Origin: Lolium rigidum
Lineage: Eukaryota; Streptophyta; Magnoliopsida; Poales; Poaceae
Direction: 5' to 3'
Length of the DNA: 64,000 nt
Assembly (NCBI RefSeq): GCF_022539505.1
Contig: NC_061514.1
Coordinates: 218,945,837 to 219,009,836, forward strand
Shown: in pieces, positions 1 through 11,475 of the stretch
Position numbering within the stretch: position 1 is the first letter of the stretch
How the letters are laid out: each line of letters opens with the position of its first letter
Notes under the pieces: model-generated
The model's input: the letters and a program-made list of their open reading frames with translations, nothing else
Databases searched by the model: none
Told to the model about the DNA's origin: nothing
Program-made: the position numbers and the translations under genes

Positions 1-1142
1 GTAACAATTTTATTATTATGATTTTCATTAGGCATAACTTTCGATTTCAAAAGATCAACATCAGCAACAAGACTATCGACTTTAGAAGCAAGTATATCAA
101 TTTTCCCAAGCTTTTCTTCAGCAGATTTGTTAAAAGCAGTTTGTGTACTAATAAATTCTTTAAGCATAGCTTCAAGTCCAGGGGGTGTGTTCCTATTATT
201 GTTGTAAGAATTCCCATAAGAATTACCATAACCGTTACCATTATTATAAGGATATGGCCTATAGTTGTTACTAGAATTGTTCCGATAAGCATTGTTGTTG
301 AAATTATTATTTTTAATGAAGTTTACATCAACATGTTCTTCTTGAGCAACCAATGAAGCTAACGGAATATTATTAGGATCAACATTAGTCCTATCATTCA
401 CAAGCATAGACATGATAGCATCAATCTTATCACTCAAGGAAGAGGTTTCTTCGACAGAATTTACCTTCTTACCTTGTGGAGCTCTTTCCGTGTGCCATTC
501 GGAGTAATTAATCATCATATTATCAAGAAGCTTTGTTGCTTCACCAAGAGTGATGGACATAAAGGTACCTCCAGCAGCTGAATCCAATAGGTTCCGCGAA
601 GAAAAGTTCAGATCCTGCATAAAAGGTTTGGATGATCATCCAAGTAGTCAGTCCATGGGTTGGGCAATTTTTTACCAAAGATTTCATTCTTTCCCAAGCT
701 TGTGCAACATGCTCATTATCCAATTGTTTAAAATTCATTATGCTACTCCTCAAAGATATAATTTTAGCAGGGGGATAATATCTACCAATAAAAGCATCCT
801 CGCATTTAGTCCATGAATCAATACTATTCTTAGGCAGAGATAGCAACCAATCTTTAGGTCTTCCTCTTAATGAGAAAGGAAACAATTTTAATTTTATAAT
901 GTCACCATCTACATCCTTATACTTTTGCATTTCACACAATTCAACAAAATTATTGAGATGGGCAGCGAGCATCATCGAACTAACACCGAGAAAATTGCTC
1001 TCGCATAACAAGATTCGATAAAGCGAGGTTTAATTTCAAAGAATTATGATGTAGTAGCAGGTGGAGCAATAGGTGTGCATAAGAAATCATTATTATTTGT
1101 GGTTGTGAAATCACACAACTTAGTATTTTCAGGAGTACCCAT
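1..1142 (-). pseudogene. gag polyprotein, Athila lineage, degenerate
   Basis: The reading frame begins at an ATG at 1142 on the minus strand. It meets a stop and frame changes near 1000-1035, then gives a clear retrotransposon gag core at about 1000-620 with motifs RGRPKDWLLSLP, AFIGRYYPPAK, AQAWERMK and CPTHG. This matches the capsid-forming gag family (Retrotrans_gag) of Athila elements. Another frameshift lies near 615, after which the frame stays open to the window edge with an Asn/Tyr-rich stretch and a coiled-coil-like C-terminal part. In an intact element this protein would assemble the cytoplasmic virus-like particle. Here the frameshifts and stops make it non-functional. Confidence 0.85.
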
Positions 1143-1189
1143 TTTAGCAATAGTAAATAAAGCAAACTAGATAAAATAAATGCAAGTAA

Positions 1190-1320
1190 CTAATTTTTTT
1201 GTGTTTTTGATATAGAGTGCAAGACAGTAAATAAAGTAAAGCTAGCAACTAATTTTTTTGTGTTTTGATATAATGCATCAAACAAGAAAGTAAATAAAAT
1301 AAAGCAAGACAAAAACAAAG
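1190..1320. repeat. Imperfect duplication in the retrotransposon leader
   Basis: Two copies of an AT-rich segment of about 65 bp lie side by side between the primer-binding site and gag. Both contain aactaatttttttgtgtttt followed by a tract of agtaaataaa type. No coding function is visible. Confidence 0.7.
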
Positions 1321-1366
1321 TAAAGAGATTGGATTGTGGAGACTCCCCTTGCAGCATGTCTTGATC

Positions 1367-1384
1367 TCCCCGGCAACGGCGCCA
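1367..1384 (-). other. Primer-binding site, tRNA-Asp type
   Basis: On the minus strand this reads TGGCGCCGTTGCCGGGGA, complementary to a plant tRNA-Asp 3' end ending in CCA. It lies nine bases from the LTR end, where minus-strand DNA synthesis would begin. Confidence 0.85.
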
Positions 1385-1393
1385 GAAAATAGT

Positions 1394-3074
1394 TGCTGGC
1401 GTGAAGTTGACGTGGGAGTTAGAGATCTCTGTAGTGTAACTTTTCTTCAGGTCCCCGGCAACGGCGCCAGAAAACAGTCTTGATGCGCGTAGATGACACG
1501 TCCGTTGGGAACCCCAAGAGGAAGGTGTGATGCGCACAGCAGCAAGTTTTCCCTCGATAAGAAACCAAGGTTATCGAACCGGTAGGAGCCAAGAAGCACG
1601 TCGAAGGTTGATGGCGGCGGGATGTAGTGCGGCGCAACACCGGGGATTCCGGCGCCAACGTGGAACCCGCACAACACAACCAAAGTACTTTGCCCCAACG
1701 AAACAGGTGAGGTTGTCAATCTCACCGGCTTGTCTGTAACAAAGGATTAGATGTATAGTGTGGATGATGATTGTTTGCGGAAAACAGTAGAACAAGTATT
1801 GCAGTAGATTGTATTCGATGTAAAAGAATGGACCGGGGTCCACGAGTTCACTAGAGGTGTCTCTCCCATAAGATAAATAGCATGTTGGGTGAACAAATTA
1901 CAGTTGGGAAATTGACAAATAGAGAGGGCATGACCATGCACATACATGATATGATGAGTATAGTGAGATTTAATTGGGCATTACGACAAAGTACATAGAC
2001 CGCTATCCAACATGCATCTATGCCTAAAAAGTCCACCTTCAGGTTATCATCCGAACCCCTTCCAGTATTAAGTTGCAAACAACGGACAATTGCATTAAGT
2101 ATGGTGCGTAATGTAATCAATAACTACATCCTCGGACATGGCATCAATGTTTTATCCCTAGTGGCAACAGACACATCCACAACCTTAGAACTTTCCGTCA
2201 TCGTCCGCAGTTTAATGGAGGCATGAACCCACTATCGAGCATAAATACTCCCTCTTGGAGTTAAGAGTAAAAACTTGGCCAGAGCCTCTACTAGTAACGG
2301 AGAGCATGCAAGATCATAAACAACACATAGGTAATAGATTGATAATCAACATAACATAGTATTCTCTATCCATCGGATCCCAACAAACACAACATATATC
2401 ATTACAGATAGATGATCTTGATCATGTTAGGCAGCTCACAAGATCCGACAATGAAGCACATAAGGAGAAGACGACCATCTAGCTACTGCTATGGACCCAT
2501 AGTCCAGGGGTGAACTACTCACTCATCACTCCGGAGGCGACCATGCCGGTGAAGAGTCCTCCGGGAGATGATTCCCCTCTCCGACGGGGTGCCGGAGGCG
2601 ATCTCTGAATCCCCGAGATGGGATTCGCGGCGGCGGCGTCTCCGGAAGGTTTTCCGTATCGTGGCTCTCGGTACTGGGGGTTTCGCGACGAAGACTATAT
2701 GTAGGCGGAAGGGCAGGTCAGGAGGTGTCACGGGGGCCCCACACGCTAGGGCCGCGCGGGCCCCCCACTGGGTCGCGCCGCCCTAGTGTGGAGGCGCCCC
2801 GTGGCCCCACTTCGTCTTCTCTTCGGTCTTCTGGAAGCTTCGTGGCAAAATAGGCCCCTGGGCGTTGATTTCGTCCAATTCCGAGAATATTTCCTTACTA
2901 CGATTTCTGAAAACCAAAAACAATAGAAAACAGCAACTGGCTCTTCGGTATCTCGTTAATAGGTTAGTGCCGGAAAATGCATAAATATGACATAAAGTAT
3001 GCATAAAACATGTAGATATCATCAATAATGTGGCATGGAACATAAGAAATTATCAATACGTCGGAGACGTATCA
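1394..3074 (-). repeat. 5' LTR of the Athila-like element
   Basis: This is a 1,681-bp LTR. Its boundaries are set by the TG/CA ends, by the primer-binding site nine bases beyond its inner end, and by alignment by eye to the solo LTR at 61399-63085, whose ends are fixed by a target duplication. Open frames inside it (for example around 2519-3043) are not conserved genes. The inner 85 bp carries a second copy of the primer-binding site. Confidence 0.85.
1452..1469 (-). other. Second, embedded copy of the primer-binding site inside the LTR
   Basis: This is an exact 18-base copy of the primer-binding site, 85 bp from the functional one and 58 bp inside the LTR end. The same arrangement exists in the solo LTR at 61457-61474, so it is a property of the family and not a local accident. 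Confidence 0.85.
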
Positions 3075-4214
3075 ACAGGCCACATGCTTTAGGAGTTGCT
3101 CATATTCCCGTAGGGATTAAAACCATCCGTGGCAAGTCCAAGCCTTATGTTTCTGGCATCAGCGGTAAAGTCTTTATGAATATTGTCAAAATCCTTCCAT
3201 GCATCCCCGTCTGCTGGATGACTGAGATCATTATGCACGTCTTGCCGCTTCAGTTTGTGCCACTGTACTTTGATTGCTCCTATGAAAGAAACATTCTTTG
3301 CAGCCTTGGAATCAATGGGAAGTGCCTCAACACCTTCTCTGGGATCTGTCTCCTACCATCAGCATCTTTCCATCTGGAGGCTTTGCACTTGGGGCAATTA
3401 TTCTCCTTGGCATAATCCTTCCGGACAATACACGATTATTCGGGTACACATGGATACTCTCATAACCAAGGCCCAACCCGCCGATTATGCTAAGTGCCTC
3501 CTCGTATGACTTTGGTATTGAGCTAGTAGGGTATTGCAAGGCCAAAATCAGGAGTATCGCGTTGAATGCAACGTTGCTAATCCGGTAGTACGACTTGGCC
3601 TGAAGTAACTTGATCGTGAGTGAAAACCTTGACATTGTACCCCCATCGCTGGCTGCGCGCTTGGCTTCCTCTATCAACTCAGCAAATATAGTGTCCTTTC
3701 CAGGACCTTGCGGTTCTGACTTGTACAAATCAGCAAGCAAATCAGGAATTCTATCATCTTCGTAACCATCTTCCTCTTGCAAACCAAAATAGTGTGCCTC
3801 TGCATCACCTCCACCAACATGGTGTGCGCCTGCATCACCTCCATGTCCAGCCTCAGGTTCACCTCCATGTCCAGCCTCAGGTTCACCTCCATGTCCATGT
3901 CCGGCTTCGGGTGCACCTCCTTGTCCTCCATGTCCAGCTTCAGGTACAGGATGTAATGGTTCTCCATGGAAGACCCATCTGTCATAAGTGCTTGCCATCC
4001 CAAAAAGAAGCAAATGAGCCTCTACTACATCTAGAGGTTTTGTGCACCGGTTGAGACAGCTACGACATGGGCACAACACCTGATCATCATTGGCAGCACT
4101 CAAGCGAACAAACTGCATAAACTCTGCCACTCCCATTGTGTGTTCAGGGGAAAGCCTTCTAATTCTTGTTGTAATCCAGCGTTTGTCCATCCACGGAAGA
4201 ACAAAATGATGCAA
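3075..4214 (-). pseudogene. tnpD-type CACTA transposase (Transpos_assoc + Transposase_21 start), truncated
   Basis: Starting at 4214 the minus strand encodes a transposase-associated domain with DKRWITTRIRR, GVAEFMQFV and the CPCRSCLNRC cysteine cluster. A Gly/His/Glu repeat tract follows, then the transposase core start with FAELIEEAKRA, RISNVAFNAIL and SYEEALSIIGGLGLGYESIH. The frame is lost after about residue 260 (near 3430). Recognisable sequence then continues in other frames with a stop near 3270 (CPKCKASRW, RNIRLGLATDGFNPYG) up to 3075, where the Athila-like element cuts it. The full protein is normally several hundred residues longer and contains the DDE catalytic core, which is absent here. 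In an intact element it would bind and cleave the CACTA ends in the nucleus. Confidence 0.85.
3800..3955 (-). repeat. In-frame 24-bp repeats coding for Glu-Ala-Gly-His-Gly-Gly runs
   Basis: Tandem copies of a 24-bp unit, two of them exact (about 3839-3886) and others degenerate, sit inside the transposase frame. They lengthen a flexible Gly/His/Glu-rich linker between the transposase-associated domain and the core. Unit length is a multiple of three, so expansion preserved the frame. Confidence 0.75.
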
Positions 4215-4740
4215 TTAGCACACACCTAACTGCACGGCGAGTTCCAATTTCAAGCAATGCACGACGAGTTCAATTCGATTTTGTGAAGCGATGAAGAAGA
4301 ACAGATCGAGAGGGGAGAGATGAGAGGGGTGCAGACCGGGAGATGCGGAGGGGCTCATCGTCGGAGAGGGCCGGGGATCGTCCTGGAGAGGGACGGGGCT
4401 CGTCCTGGAGAGGGCGAGGGGCTCTTCATCGGCGAGGCAGATGGACAGTAGATCCCACCACCGCTGTAGCGCCAGCACACCCACCACCGCCGTCACCTCG
4501 GACTCAGTACTTTAGTCCTAGGAACAGCACATATTGGATCACAGAGATTCGATATTGTGCACTGACGAAGAAGAACAGATCGAGAGGGGAGAGATGAGAG
4601 GGGTGCAGACCGGGAGATGCGGAGGGGCTCGTCGTCGGAGAGGGACGGGGCCGCCACCGCCGCCGCCGCCGCCGAGCGACTGGATTCGAATTTCTGCTAG
4701 GTTATCGGAGGGAGTTGGATTCGGAAGGGATATTTAGGCT
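4215..4740. repeat. GC-rich upstream region of tnpD with a duplicated segment
   Basis: A segment containing gaagaagaacagatcgagag and reaching into cggagaggg occurs at about 4287-4372 and again at about 4570-4650, roughly 285 bp apart with few differences. The region is rich in CCG/GGA and includes a short CCG microsatellite near 4650-4673. It probably is the leader or promoter of the minus-strand transposase. The open frames here look like composition effects. Confidence 0.6.
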
Positions 4741-4770
4741 TCTCCTGGGCGCCAAAAAAAATCAAAAAGA

Positions 4771-4843
4771 GTGAGGGCTGGGGAGTCGAACCCAGCACCT
4801 CTAGATATGTCAACGTGCCAGCTAACCAGTGGTGCTATTGGAG
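4771..4843 (-). other. tRNA-like segment with pol III A and B boxes in CACTA-2
   Basis: On the minus strand TAGCACCACTGGTTAGCTGG (4837-4818) resembles an A box with its D-arm, and GGTTCGACTCC (4792-4782) is a good B box, about 45 bases downstream as in tRNA genes. The B box lies in a stem (gctggg/cccagc) like a T-arm. I cannot fold a complete acceptor stem and anticodon arm with confidence, so I call it tRNA-like and not a tRNA gene. A similar pair is present in CACTA-1 at 44700-44765. Confidence 0.5.
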
Positions 4844-4859
4844 AGATCTTGTCAGCTTA

Positions 4860-5399
4860 CCATCCTTTATCCTTTACATAGTGGAACTAAGGCAACTTCT
4901 TTTTTTTTTAGTTATGGATATGATCTTGTTACATAATCTATCAGAGGGGATACTGATTTAGGACAACAGTTAATTTGTACAGGAGCATTAGCTAAGCAAC
5001 AGGGTAATATATGACTAATAATTAATTACGGCTAGCAAACTATATATATCTATATATACTCCAGCATATATAGACCACCAAAAGCACATTATATTACACA
5101 TATATAGTGCCAGCCTTGAGCTCAATAACATAGTACCAAAAGGACACGTTAATTATAGATACTACCGAGGAGGTTCAACGCTCATTTACTTGAGCACATT
5201 ACATAGACCAACGAGCCATTAGGTAGTACCAGATCGATAAGAGGTTCAACGCTCATATTACTTGAGCTCATACACACATATATATAGTACTACTAGCTTA
5301 ATTAGAGAGGTTCAGCCTGCTAGCTCATTTCTCAAGCTTCCTGACATACAACTTGAGACCGCCCCGGGCGCGAATGCGGAACCAAAACACAAAGATATC
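4860..5399. other. AT-rich non-coding stretch with short direct repeats
   Basis: I see no gene here. There is an AT-rich tract with tatata runs near 5040-5105. A repeated phrase, gaggttcaacgctcat, occurs near 5170 and again near 5232, each followed shortly by acttgagc. It lies downstream of the minus-strand gene ending at 5400 and may be its 3' untranslated region. Confidence 0.5.
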
Positions 5400-6278
5400 A
5401 TTTTACTTCATCTTGTTCTTCTGCACCACAGCACTCCAGTTAGTTGTGATCACTGCACCGTCAGACCTCCCTTTGCCCTGGAAAATCCTCACTTTCACAC
5501 CATGTCTCTCACTGTAAGAGACAAGAAAGTCATTATCTAGAAGGTGCATATTCCTCGAGATGTACTGCTTGGTAAACTTCCGGTTGAAGTATTGCAGATT
5601 ATAAGATGCAAAACTTCGTTCAGATGAAGTCATTGTTTGTCAACATATAAAGATGCAAAAACATCCTTGAGATGGAGTAATTATTTACCATTCTGGAACT
5701 GCCTTCCACGGTACTTGCACTCTTTATAGTGCACACATAAAAAGGAATTGCGGGGCGCTTTTCGTCAACAAGATATCTCAGGGTTTCAACTTGTGTAGGA
5801 TTCATTTCCACTAGATTGGGATACATGCAAAAGTCATCCCATTCCTCACTCGCCTCTATCCTGGGACCTACATATAAGGAAACCAGGGAATAAGGCCTAG
5901 TTTAAAGTTTTCCTAAAATTGAAGTATATCAAACCAACAATATTTATAGAAACTGAAGTATTCCTTGAATGCTACAAATTGACTAGCTATTATGCCAAAC
6001 CGAGACTAATTAAGCATTTGACCTATATCCTGCATCTATAACTACTATATATATTTTTTACCTCGACTAGTCAGATGGACATCAGCAGCAGGAGGAGGAG
6101 CAACTTCCTCAGGCTCAGTTGCACAATCCATTGCTGCAGCATCATCAGCTTCCTCTTGCTTAACGTGAACCCTATCTAGAGCACCATCCTCACCTTCGGA
6201 GGATGAGCGGATGTCGATGGTCTCAACGGGCTTCTTGGATGGGACCAAAATGGCAACTTCATAGTCATAGGGGTCCAT
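5400..6278 (-). CDS. Three-exon gene with B3-like C-terminal region, function unknown
   Basis: Exon 1 runs 6278-6062 (ATG at 6278; donor gtaaaa) and is acidic (IRSSSEGEDGALDRV). Exon 2 runs 5867-5689 between a good acceptor and donor, and the join keeps the frame; it includes EEWDDFCMYPNLVEMNPTQV and IPFYVCTIKSAS. The last exon carries NRKFTKQYISRNMHLLDNDF and VKVRIFQGKGRSDGAVITTN, ending at a stop at 5400. The last part resembles a plant B3 DNA-binding fold in strand pattern and in the late tryptophan plus basic residues, but I do not see enough to prove it. The exon 3 acceptor is unclear, so the gene may be damaged. It lies head-to-head with the exonuclease-like exon at 7004. It could be a CACTA-borne accessory gene or a captured host gene. 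Confidence 0.5.
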
Positions 6279-7003
6279 GGTGTCGACCTAATAACAAGCG
6301 AGTGAACAATTTGAGAACTATGAAACTATTAATTACACATTAATTAAAACTAAGTTGGGATGTTTAGGTTCGGATTGACATTCGCACTAGCAGCACTAGC
6401 ACATGTTTTGAATCAATCTAAACCGGGAAAATCTACTCTAGCACTAGCATCTACTTTGAATCGATCAAACACTAGGAAAATCGCCGCTCGGACAAAAAAA
6501 ACCCCAAAATCCCCCGAGATTAAGTACGGCAAACCCTAGAAAATCCCCCGCTCATCCCCCAAACCTGAGCTTCGGCCGACGGAGGCGATGCTGCTTGACG
6601 GGGCGGAGGCGGTGGCCGACGGAGTTGGGAGAGGAAGAGGCGGCAGTGGCGGCTGGGTTGGGAGAGAGAGAGTGAGACAGGGGAGAAAGTTGCTTTTGGT
6701 ATAGGAGATTTTGGGGTGGGTGGGGCAAAATGGCACCCATTGACGTGTGGGGCCATCTAGCAGTAGATACTAGGCCATTTCCGGTAATTTTATGTGGATT
6801 AGGGGCGAGCAGGTAAAATGGAACCCTTATTCTCTGTTTTTACTAATTTTAATAAATCGATACTCGCCTCCTCCGCCTCTCAGCTTCTTGACGGTTCCAC
6901 TCCTCCCACTCATTTCTCTCCGCTTCTTGCCGGTTCCGAGTCCTCCTCCCACTAGACGAAAAACCCTCCTCTTCCTTCTTGCCGCTCACGCCTCCTCCGC
7001 GCC
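6279..7003. promoter_or_regulatory. Shared upstream region between two divergent genes
   Basis: About 725 bp separates the minus-strand gene starting at 6278 from the plus-strand exon starting at 7004. It includes two similar AT-rich phrases containing ctagcactagca near 6388 and 6434, and a CT-rich stretch just before 7004 typical of a grass 5' leader. The short open frames here are proline/serine-rich and unsupported. Confidence 0.4.
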
Positions 7004-7324
7004 ATGGACGCTTCTTCTTCCTCTTCCTCGCATTCCCGCAACCGCTCGCCTCCTCCACCGCCGACCATGCAGCCCTTTACTCGGATCAGGACCTTCACCG
7101 TCCATGGCGGCAGGGAGATAGATGTTGTCTACACAAACGAGGAGCAGACGATGAGCAAGTACCTGAAGATGTACCCGCAGTGGTATGCGGAAGAAAACGA
7201 GAACAAATTTGTCGTATTGGATCTCGAGTACACTCCGGAGGACCCCAACCACGAAGAAGAAAACTTCCTCGCCGTCGTTCAACTGTGCACGAGGAACCAC
7301 GTCCTCGTCTGCCACTATTCCTGG
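7004..7324 (+). pseudogene. First exon of a 3'-5' exonuclease-like (WRN-type, DEDD) gene, rest missing
   Basis: An ATG at 7004 opens a Ser/Pro-rich N-terminus followed by FTVHGGREIDVVYTNEEQTM, KFVVLDLEYTPED, LAVVQLCTRNHVLVCHY. The D-x-E pair in VLDLEYTP and the downstream AVVQLC strand match exonuclease motif I of the DEDD superfamily as seen in plant WRN-exo-like proteins. A donor site (gtttgt) follows at about 7325. Motifs II and III, which supply the other catalytic residues, are not found anywhere in the window. The intron ends abruptly in the tandem array at 7488, so this is a 5' fragment. I recall similar frames being frequent in grass transposons, which would fit CACTA cargo, but that is inference. 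Confidence 0.65.
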
Positions 7325-7487
7325 TTTGTAGACCTTAATCTTGCTCTGATTTAGTTAATCTTGCTCTGATTTAATTAGTTAATCTTGCTCAGATTTTAGT
7401 TAATCGCTAGTGCATGATGAACCAAGTCACCCTCGAGTGCTCTGTTTTAGTTAATCTTGATCTGTTTTAGTTAATCTCGACTGCTAT
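7325..7487 (+). repeat. Intron start with short tandem repeats
   Basis: Five or so copies of a phrase of the type agttaatcttgctctgattt follow the donor site, spaced by 20 to 60 bases. The tandem array begins directly after. Confidence 0.6.
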
Positions 7488-10400
7488 GTTTTTAGGTCTA
7501 GGACGCGTCATTTGATGTGCTAAATGTTCTCCGTTTCGCGCGTTGGCGGACGGGTGCACCCGCGCGCCCGGTACGGCCGTACCGCATGTCCCGGCGGCCC
7601 CGTTTTGCGCAGTTGGCAAAGTAAACGGAGCCAAAAAGTCGAGCGGAGCCGCGTGGCGTCATTTTATGTGTCCTAGTAACCACTTCAAAAGACGGAATTG
7701 GGATACGGCAATTATCTTGAAAAACCCTTCACGAATAGGGCTATCACGTCCGGTGTTCTATGGCTTTTAGGGGAAATGAGTAGGAAATGGCCCGTTTCAC
7801 CACATAGTTTGTCAGAACGAGGCCATATTTGGCACGTGCGTGGGCCTTAGGATTGGAAGCAAGGCCCCGGTCGCGGATTTCCACTCCGAACCACGGGCGA
7901 CGGTTTTTCCATTTTCGGGGTGCCGGAAGGGCTTTTTTTGTGAAGGAGCTACATGGTGCGCATTTTAGTATTGCGCGAGACCTCCGCGCAGCGGTAGGAT
8001 ACCTCCTACGCACCACCTATCACATTCCATATGCGCGTGGTAGCCATCTGGGAATCCCTCCCGCTTCCTGCGGTGTCCCGCCGAATCCGCTGGAAACTGA
8101 CCGGATTTGAACTGGGGCCACACTTTCCTTCGCTCAATAAATGGAGGGAAAAATGTTTTTAGGTCTAGGAAGCATCATTTTATGTGCTAAATGTTTTCGG
8201 TTTCGCGCGTTGGCGGACGGGTGCACGCGCGCTCCCGGTACGGCCGTACCGCAAGTCCCGATGACCCCGTTTTGCGCAGTTGGCAAAGTAAACGGAGCCA
8301 AAAATTCGAGCGGACCCACGTGGTGTCATTTTATGTGTCCTAGTAACCACTTCAAAAGACGGAATTTGGATACATCAATTATCTTGAAAAACCCTTCACG
8401 AATAGGGCTATCACGTCCGAAGTTCTATGACTTTTAGATGAAATGAGTAGGAAACGGCCTGTTTCACCACATAGTTTGTCGGAACGAGGCCATATTTGGC
8501 ACGTGCGTGGGCCCAAGGATGGGACGCAAGGCTCCGGTCGCGGATTTTCAATCCGAACCACGGGCGACGGTTTTTCCGTTTTCGGGGTGCCGGAAGGGTT
8601 TTTTTTTGTGAAGGAGCTACATGGTGCGCATTTTAGTATTGCGCGAGACCTCCGCGCAGCGGTAGGATACCTCCTACGCACCACATATCACATGCCATAT
8701 GCGCGCGGTAGCCATCTGAGAATCCCTCCCGCTTCCTGCGGTGTCCCGCCGAATCCGCTGGAAACTGACCGGATTTGAACTGGGGCCACACTTTCCTTCG
8801 CTCAATAAATGGAGGGGAAAATATTTTTAGTTCTAGGACGCGTCATTTTATGTGCTAAATGTTTTCCGTTTCGTGCGTCGGCGGACGGGTGCACGCGCGC
8901 TCCCGGTACGGCCGTACCGCATGTCCCGGCGGCCCCGTTTTGTGCAGTTGGCAAAGTAAACGGAGCCAAAAAGTCGAGCGGAGCCGCGTGGCGTCATTTT
9001 ATGTGTCCTAGTAACCACTTCAAAAGACGGAATTGGGATACGTCAATTATCTTGAAAAACCCTTCACGAATAGGGCTATCACGTCCGGAGTTCTATGGCT
9101 TTTAGGGGAAATGAGTAGGAAACGGCCCGTTTCACCACATAGTTTGTTTTAACGAGGCCATATTTGGCACGTGCGTGGGCCCTAGGATGGGAAGCAAGGC
9201 CCCGGTCACGGATTTCCAATCCGAACCACGGGCGACGGTTTTTCCATTTTCGGGGTGCCGGAAGGGCTTTTTTGTGAAGGAGCTACATGGTGCGCATTTT
9301 AGTATAGCACGAGACCTCCGCGCAGCGGTAGGATACCTCCTACGCACCACCTATCACATGCCATATGCATGCGGTAGCCATCTGGGAATCCCTCCCGCTT
9401 CCTGCGGTGTCCCGCCGAATCCGCTGGAAACTGACCGGATTTGAACTGGGCCCACACTTTCCTTCGCTCAATAAATGGAGGGAAAAATATTTTTAGGTCT
9501 ACGACGCGTCATTTTATGTGCTAAATGTTTTCCGTTTCGCGCGTTGGCGGACGGGTGCACGCGCGCTCCCGGGCGGCCGTACCGCATGTCCCGGCGGCCC
9601 CGTTATGCGCAGTTGGCAAAGTAAACGGAGCCAAAAAGTCGAGCGGAGCCGCGTGGCGTCATTTTATGTGTCCTAGTAACCACTTCAAAAGACGGAATTG
9701 GGATACGTCAATTATCTTGAAAAACCCTTCACGAATAGGGCTACCACGTCCGGAGTTCTATGGCTTTTAGGGGAAATGAGTAGGAAACGGCCCGTTTCAC
9801 CACATAGTTTGCTGTAACGAGGCCATATTTGGCACGTGCGTGGGCCCTACGATGGGAATCAAGGCCCCGGTCACGGATTTCCAATCCGAACCACGGGCGA
9901 CGGTTTTTCCATTTTCGGGGTGCCGGAAGGGCTTTTTTTTTGTGGAGGAGCTACAAGGTGCACATTTTAGTATTGCGCGAGAGCTCCGCGCAGCGGTAGC
10001 ATACCTCCTACACACCACCTATCACATGCCATATGCGCGCGGTAGCCATCTGGGAATCCCTCCCGCTTCCTGCGGTGTCCCGCCGAATCCGCTGGAAACT
10101 GACCGGATTTGAACTGTGGCCACACTTTCCTTCGCTAAATAAATGGAGGGAAAAATATTTTTACGTCTAGGACGCGTCATTTTATGTGCTAAATGTTTTC
10201 CGTTTCGCGCGGTGGCGGACGGGTGCACGCGCGCGCCCGGTACGGCCGTACCGCATGTCTCGGCGGCCCCGTTTTGCGCAGTTGGCGAAGTAAACGGAGC
10301 CAAAAAGTCGAGCGGAGCCGCGTGGCGTCGTTTTATGTGTCCTAGTAACCACTTCAAAACACGGAATTGGGATACGGCAATTATCTTGAAAAACCCTTCA

Positions 10401-11475
10401 CGAATAGGGCTATCACGTCCGGAGTTCTATGGCTTTTAGGGGAAATGAGTAGGAAACGGCCCGTTTCACCACATAGTTTGTTGTAACGAGGCCATATTTG
10501 GCACGTGCGTGGGCCCCAGGATGGGAAGCAAGGCCCCGGTCACGGATTTCCAATCCGAACCACGGGCGACAGTTTTTCCATTTTCGGGGTGCCGGAAGGG
10601 CTTTTTTTGTGAAGGAGCTACATGGTGCGCATTTTAGTATTGCGCGAGACCTCCGCGCAGCGGTAGGATACCTCCTACGCACCACCTATCACATGCCATA
10701 TGTGCGCGTTAGCCATCTGGGAATCCCTCCCGCATCCTGCGGTGTCCCGCTGAATCCGATGTAAACTGACCGGATTTGAACTGGGGCCACACTTTCCTTC
10801 GCTCAATAAATGGAGGGAAAATATTTTTAGGTCTAGGACGCGTCATTTTATGTGCTAAATGTTTTCCGTTTCGCGCGTTGGCGGACGGGTGCACGCGCGC
10901 GCCCGGTACGGCCGTACCGCATGTCCCGGCGGCCCCGTTTTGCGCAGTTGGCGAAGTAATGGAGCCAAAAAGTCGAGCAGAGCCGCGTGGCGTCATTTTA
11001 TGTGTCCTAGTAACCACTTCAAAAGACGGAATTGGGATACGGCAATTATCTTGAAAAACCCTTCACGAATAGGGCTATCACGTCCGGAGTTATATGGCTT
11101 TTAGGGGAAATGAGTAGGAAACGGCCCGTTTCACCACATAGTTTATCATAACGAGGCCATATCTGGCACGTGCGTGGGCCCTAGGATGGGAAGCAAGGCA
11201 CCGGTCGCGGATTTCCAATCCGAACCACGGGCGACGGTTTTTCCATTTTCTGGTGCCGGAAGGGCTTTTTTTTTGTGAAGGAGCTACATGGTGCGCATTT
11301 TAGTATTGCGCGAGACCACCGCGCAGCGGTAGGATACCTCCTATGCACCACCTATCACATGCCATATGCGTGCGGTAGCCATCTGGGAATCCCTCCCGCT
11401 TCCTGCGGTGTCCCGCCGAATCCGCTGGAAACTGACCGGATTTGAACTGGGGCCACACTTTCCTTCGCTCAATAA

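Larger units (their letters stand above)
1..3074 (-). mobile_element. Athila-lineage LTR retrotransposon (Sabrina/WHAM-like), 5' part, truncated by window edge
   Basis: Seen on the minus strand in order: an LTR with TG...CA ends (3074 down to 1394), a primer-binding site (1384 down to 1367), a leader, and a degenerate gag that runs off the window. The LTR starts TGATACGTCTCCGACGTATT when read on the minus strand, a start familiar from abundant Triticeae gypsy families. The element sits inside a CACTA transposase reading frame that resumes at 3075. The 5-bp target duplication cannot be checked because the left end is missing. Pol and the 3' LTR would lie to the left. The lineage is assigned from the gag motifs and the tRNA-Asp-type primer site; the family name is from memory and less certain. 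Confidence 0.88.

Noticed and set aside
1419..1843. Open frames across the Athila-like LTR and primer-site region
   Set aside because: They lie in LTR U5 sequence shared with the solo LTR, where the same frames are disrupted, so they are not conserved coding regions.
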